Positions 63,734-64,000 of a DNA stretch of 64,000 nucleotides are shown piece by piece. Positions within the stretch are counted from its first letter, which is position 1, and each line of letters starts with the position of its first letter. The DNA is from Alphaproteobacteria bacterium (GTDB lineage: Bacteria > Pseudomonadota > Alphaproteobacteria > Ferrovibrionales > Ferrovibrionaceae), in NCBI GenBank assembly GCA_017307375.1, contig JAFKFH010000003.1, positions 744,001 through 808,000 on the forward strand, read 5' to 3'. Below the pieces are notes generated by a model that was not told the DNA's origin, did not search any database, and saw only the letters and a list, made by a program, of their open reading frames with translations. Made by a program: the position numbers and the translations under genes.

Positions 63734-64000
63734 ATGACCGATGGGGCCTTGCCGGAACGGCGGGTCTCCAGTCCGACCACAGCGCGCACATCAACGGTTC
63801 AATTGACGACGGAACATTTGACCGAGAAGAAGACGGTCCACATCAAGAGCTACGGCTGCCAGATGAATGCGTACGACGCCACGCGGATGGCGGACGTGCT
63901 GGCACCCCACGGCTATGAGACCGTCGACACCCCCGATCGCGCCGATCTGGTCATTCTCAACACCTGCCATATCCGCGAAAAGGCTTCGGAGAAGGTTTAT
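63734..64000 (+). CDS. miaB: tRNA-2-methylthio-N6-dimethylallyladenosine synthase, 5' part
   Basis: Only the first 89 codons are in the window; the frame is open to the end. MiaB is a radical-SAM enzyme that thiomethylates i6A37 of tRNAs reading UNN codons. The visible MTTase N-terminal domain has the auxiliary-cluster cysteines in [15 protein letters not shown] and [17 protein letters not shown]; the third cysteine and the radical-SAM CxxxCxxC lie beyond. The ATG at 63734 gives a 32-residue pre-sequence before the conserved [11 protein letters not shown]; an internal start at a TTG is possible. Confidence 0.93.
   Translation, partial: MTDGALPERRVSSPTTARTSTVQLTTEHLTEKKTVHIKSYGCQMNAYDATRMADVLAPHGYETVDTPDRADLVILNTCHIREKASEKVY

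Overview
The window is a gene-dense, GC-rich stretch of an alphaproteobacterial chromosome. Lineage markers are a MucR/Ros regulator, a TIGR02300 (FYDLN-acid) protein, the block ffh-rpsP-rimM-trmD-rplS-leuC, and the run tsaB-rimI-mucR-fur-acyltransferase-miaB. Together they point to Rhodospirillales or a close relative; no genus can be named. I found no insertion sequence, integrase, phage structural gene, CRISPR array or rRNA. There is one tRNA gene, tRNA-Ala(GGC).

Layout. 1-2.7 kb: the end of a DUF2256 gene, an iron-sulfur photolyase, and a TetR/NTF2-like operon with a clear operator. 2.9-5.2 kb: a complete T7-like single-subunit RNA polymerase with no phage genes beside it. 5.3-9.4 kb: a nucleotide-sugar dehydrogenase, an unknown gene, fumC and rpmB. 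9.5-14.8 kb: meaB, envelope and secreted proteins, and an ABM/membrane-protein/MarR group with paired operators. 14.9-20.0 kb, minus strand: the ffh to leuC translation operon. 20.2-22.6 kb: a hybrid kinase and tRNA-Ala. 22.8-27.5 kb: TIGR02300, then a plus-strand run in which the usual aroA position holds an isolated, active-site-stripped EPSP-synthase-like domain followed by two Nudix genes, cmk and rpsA. 27.5-38.4 kb: asd, a soluble chemoreceptor with PilZ and CZB domains, an SDR, glnD and a PAS kinase. 38.4-46 kb: murI, ybjQ-like, pdxY, two unknown genes, an orphan lasso-B2-like protease, an unknown winged-helix protein, an AhpD-like protein and a methyltransferase. 46-56.7 kb: mutS, maeB, murJ, trpS, DUF2333, a Usp protein and a class III cyclase. 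56.8-64 kb: an NfuA-like protein, a Bax-like glucosaminidase, a deacetylase-like protein, a VanX-like dipeptidase, tsaB-rimI, mucR, fur, an acyltransferase and the start of miaB.

Most of the content is housekeeping: translation and tRNA modification, protein targeting, nitrogen signalling, cell-wall metabolism and central carbon metabolism. Two loci stand out. The first is the intact phage-type RNA polymerase, which looks native in composition and resembles both T7 and mitochondrial enzymes by eye. The second is the EPSP-synthase-like half protein, which keeps its fold signatures but has lost every active-site motif I can place. Several operator-like palindromes and two unknown gene pairs are also recorded.

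All assignments come from reading sequence and recalled family motifs; no database search was run.
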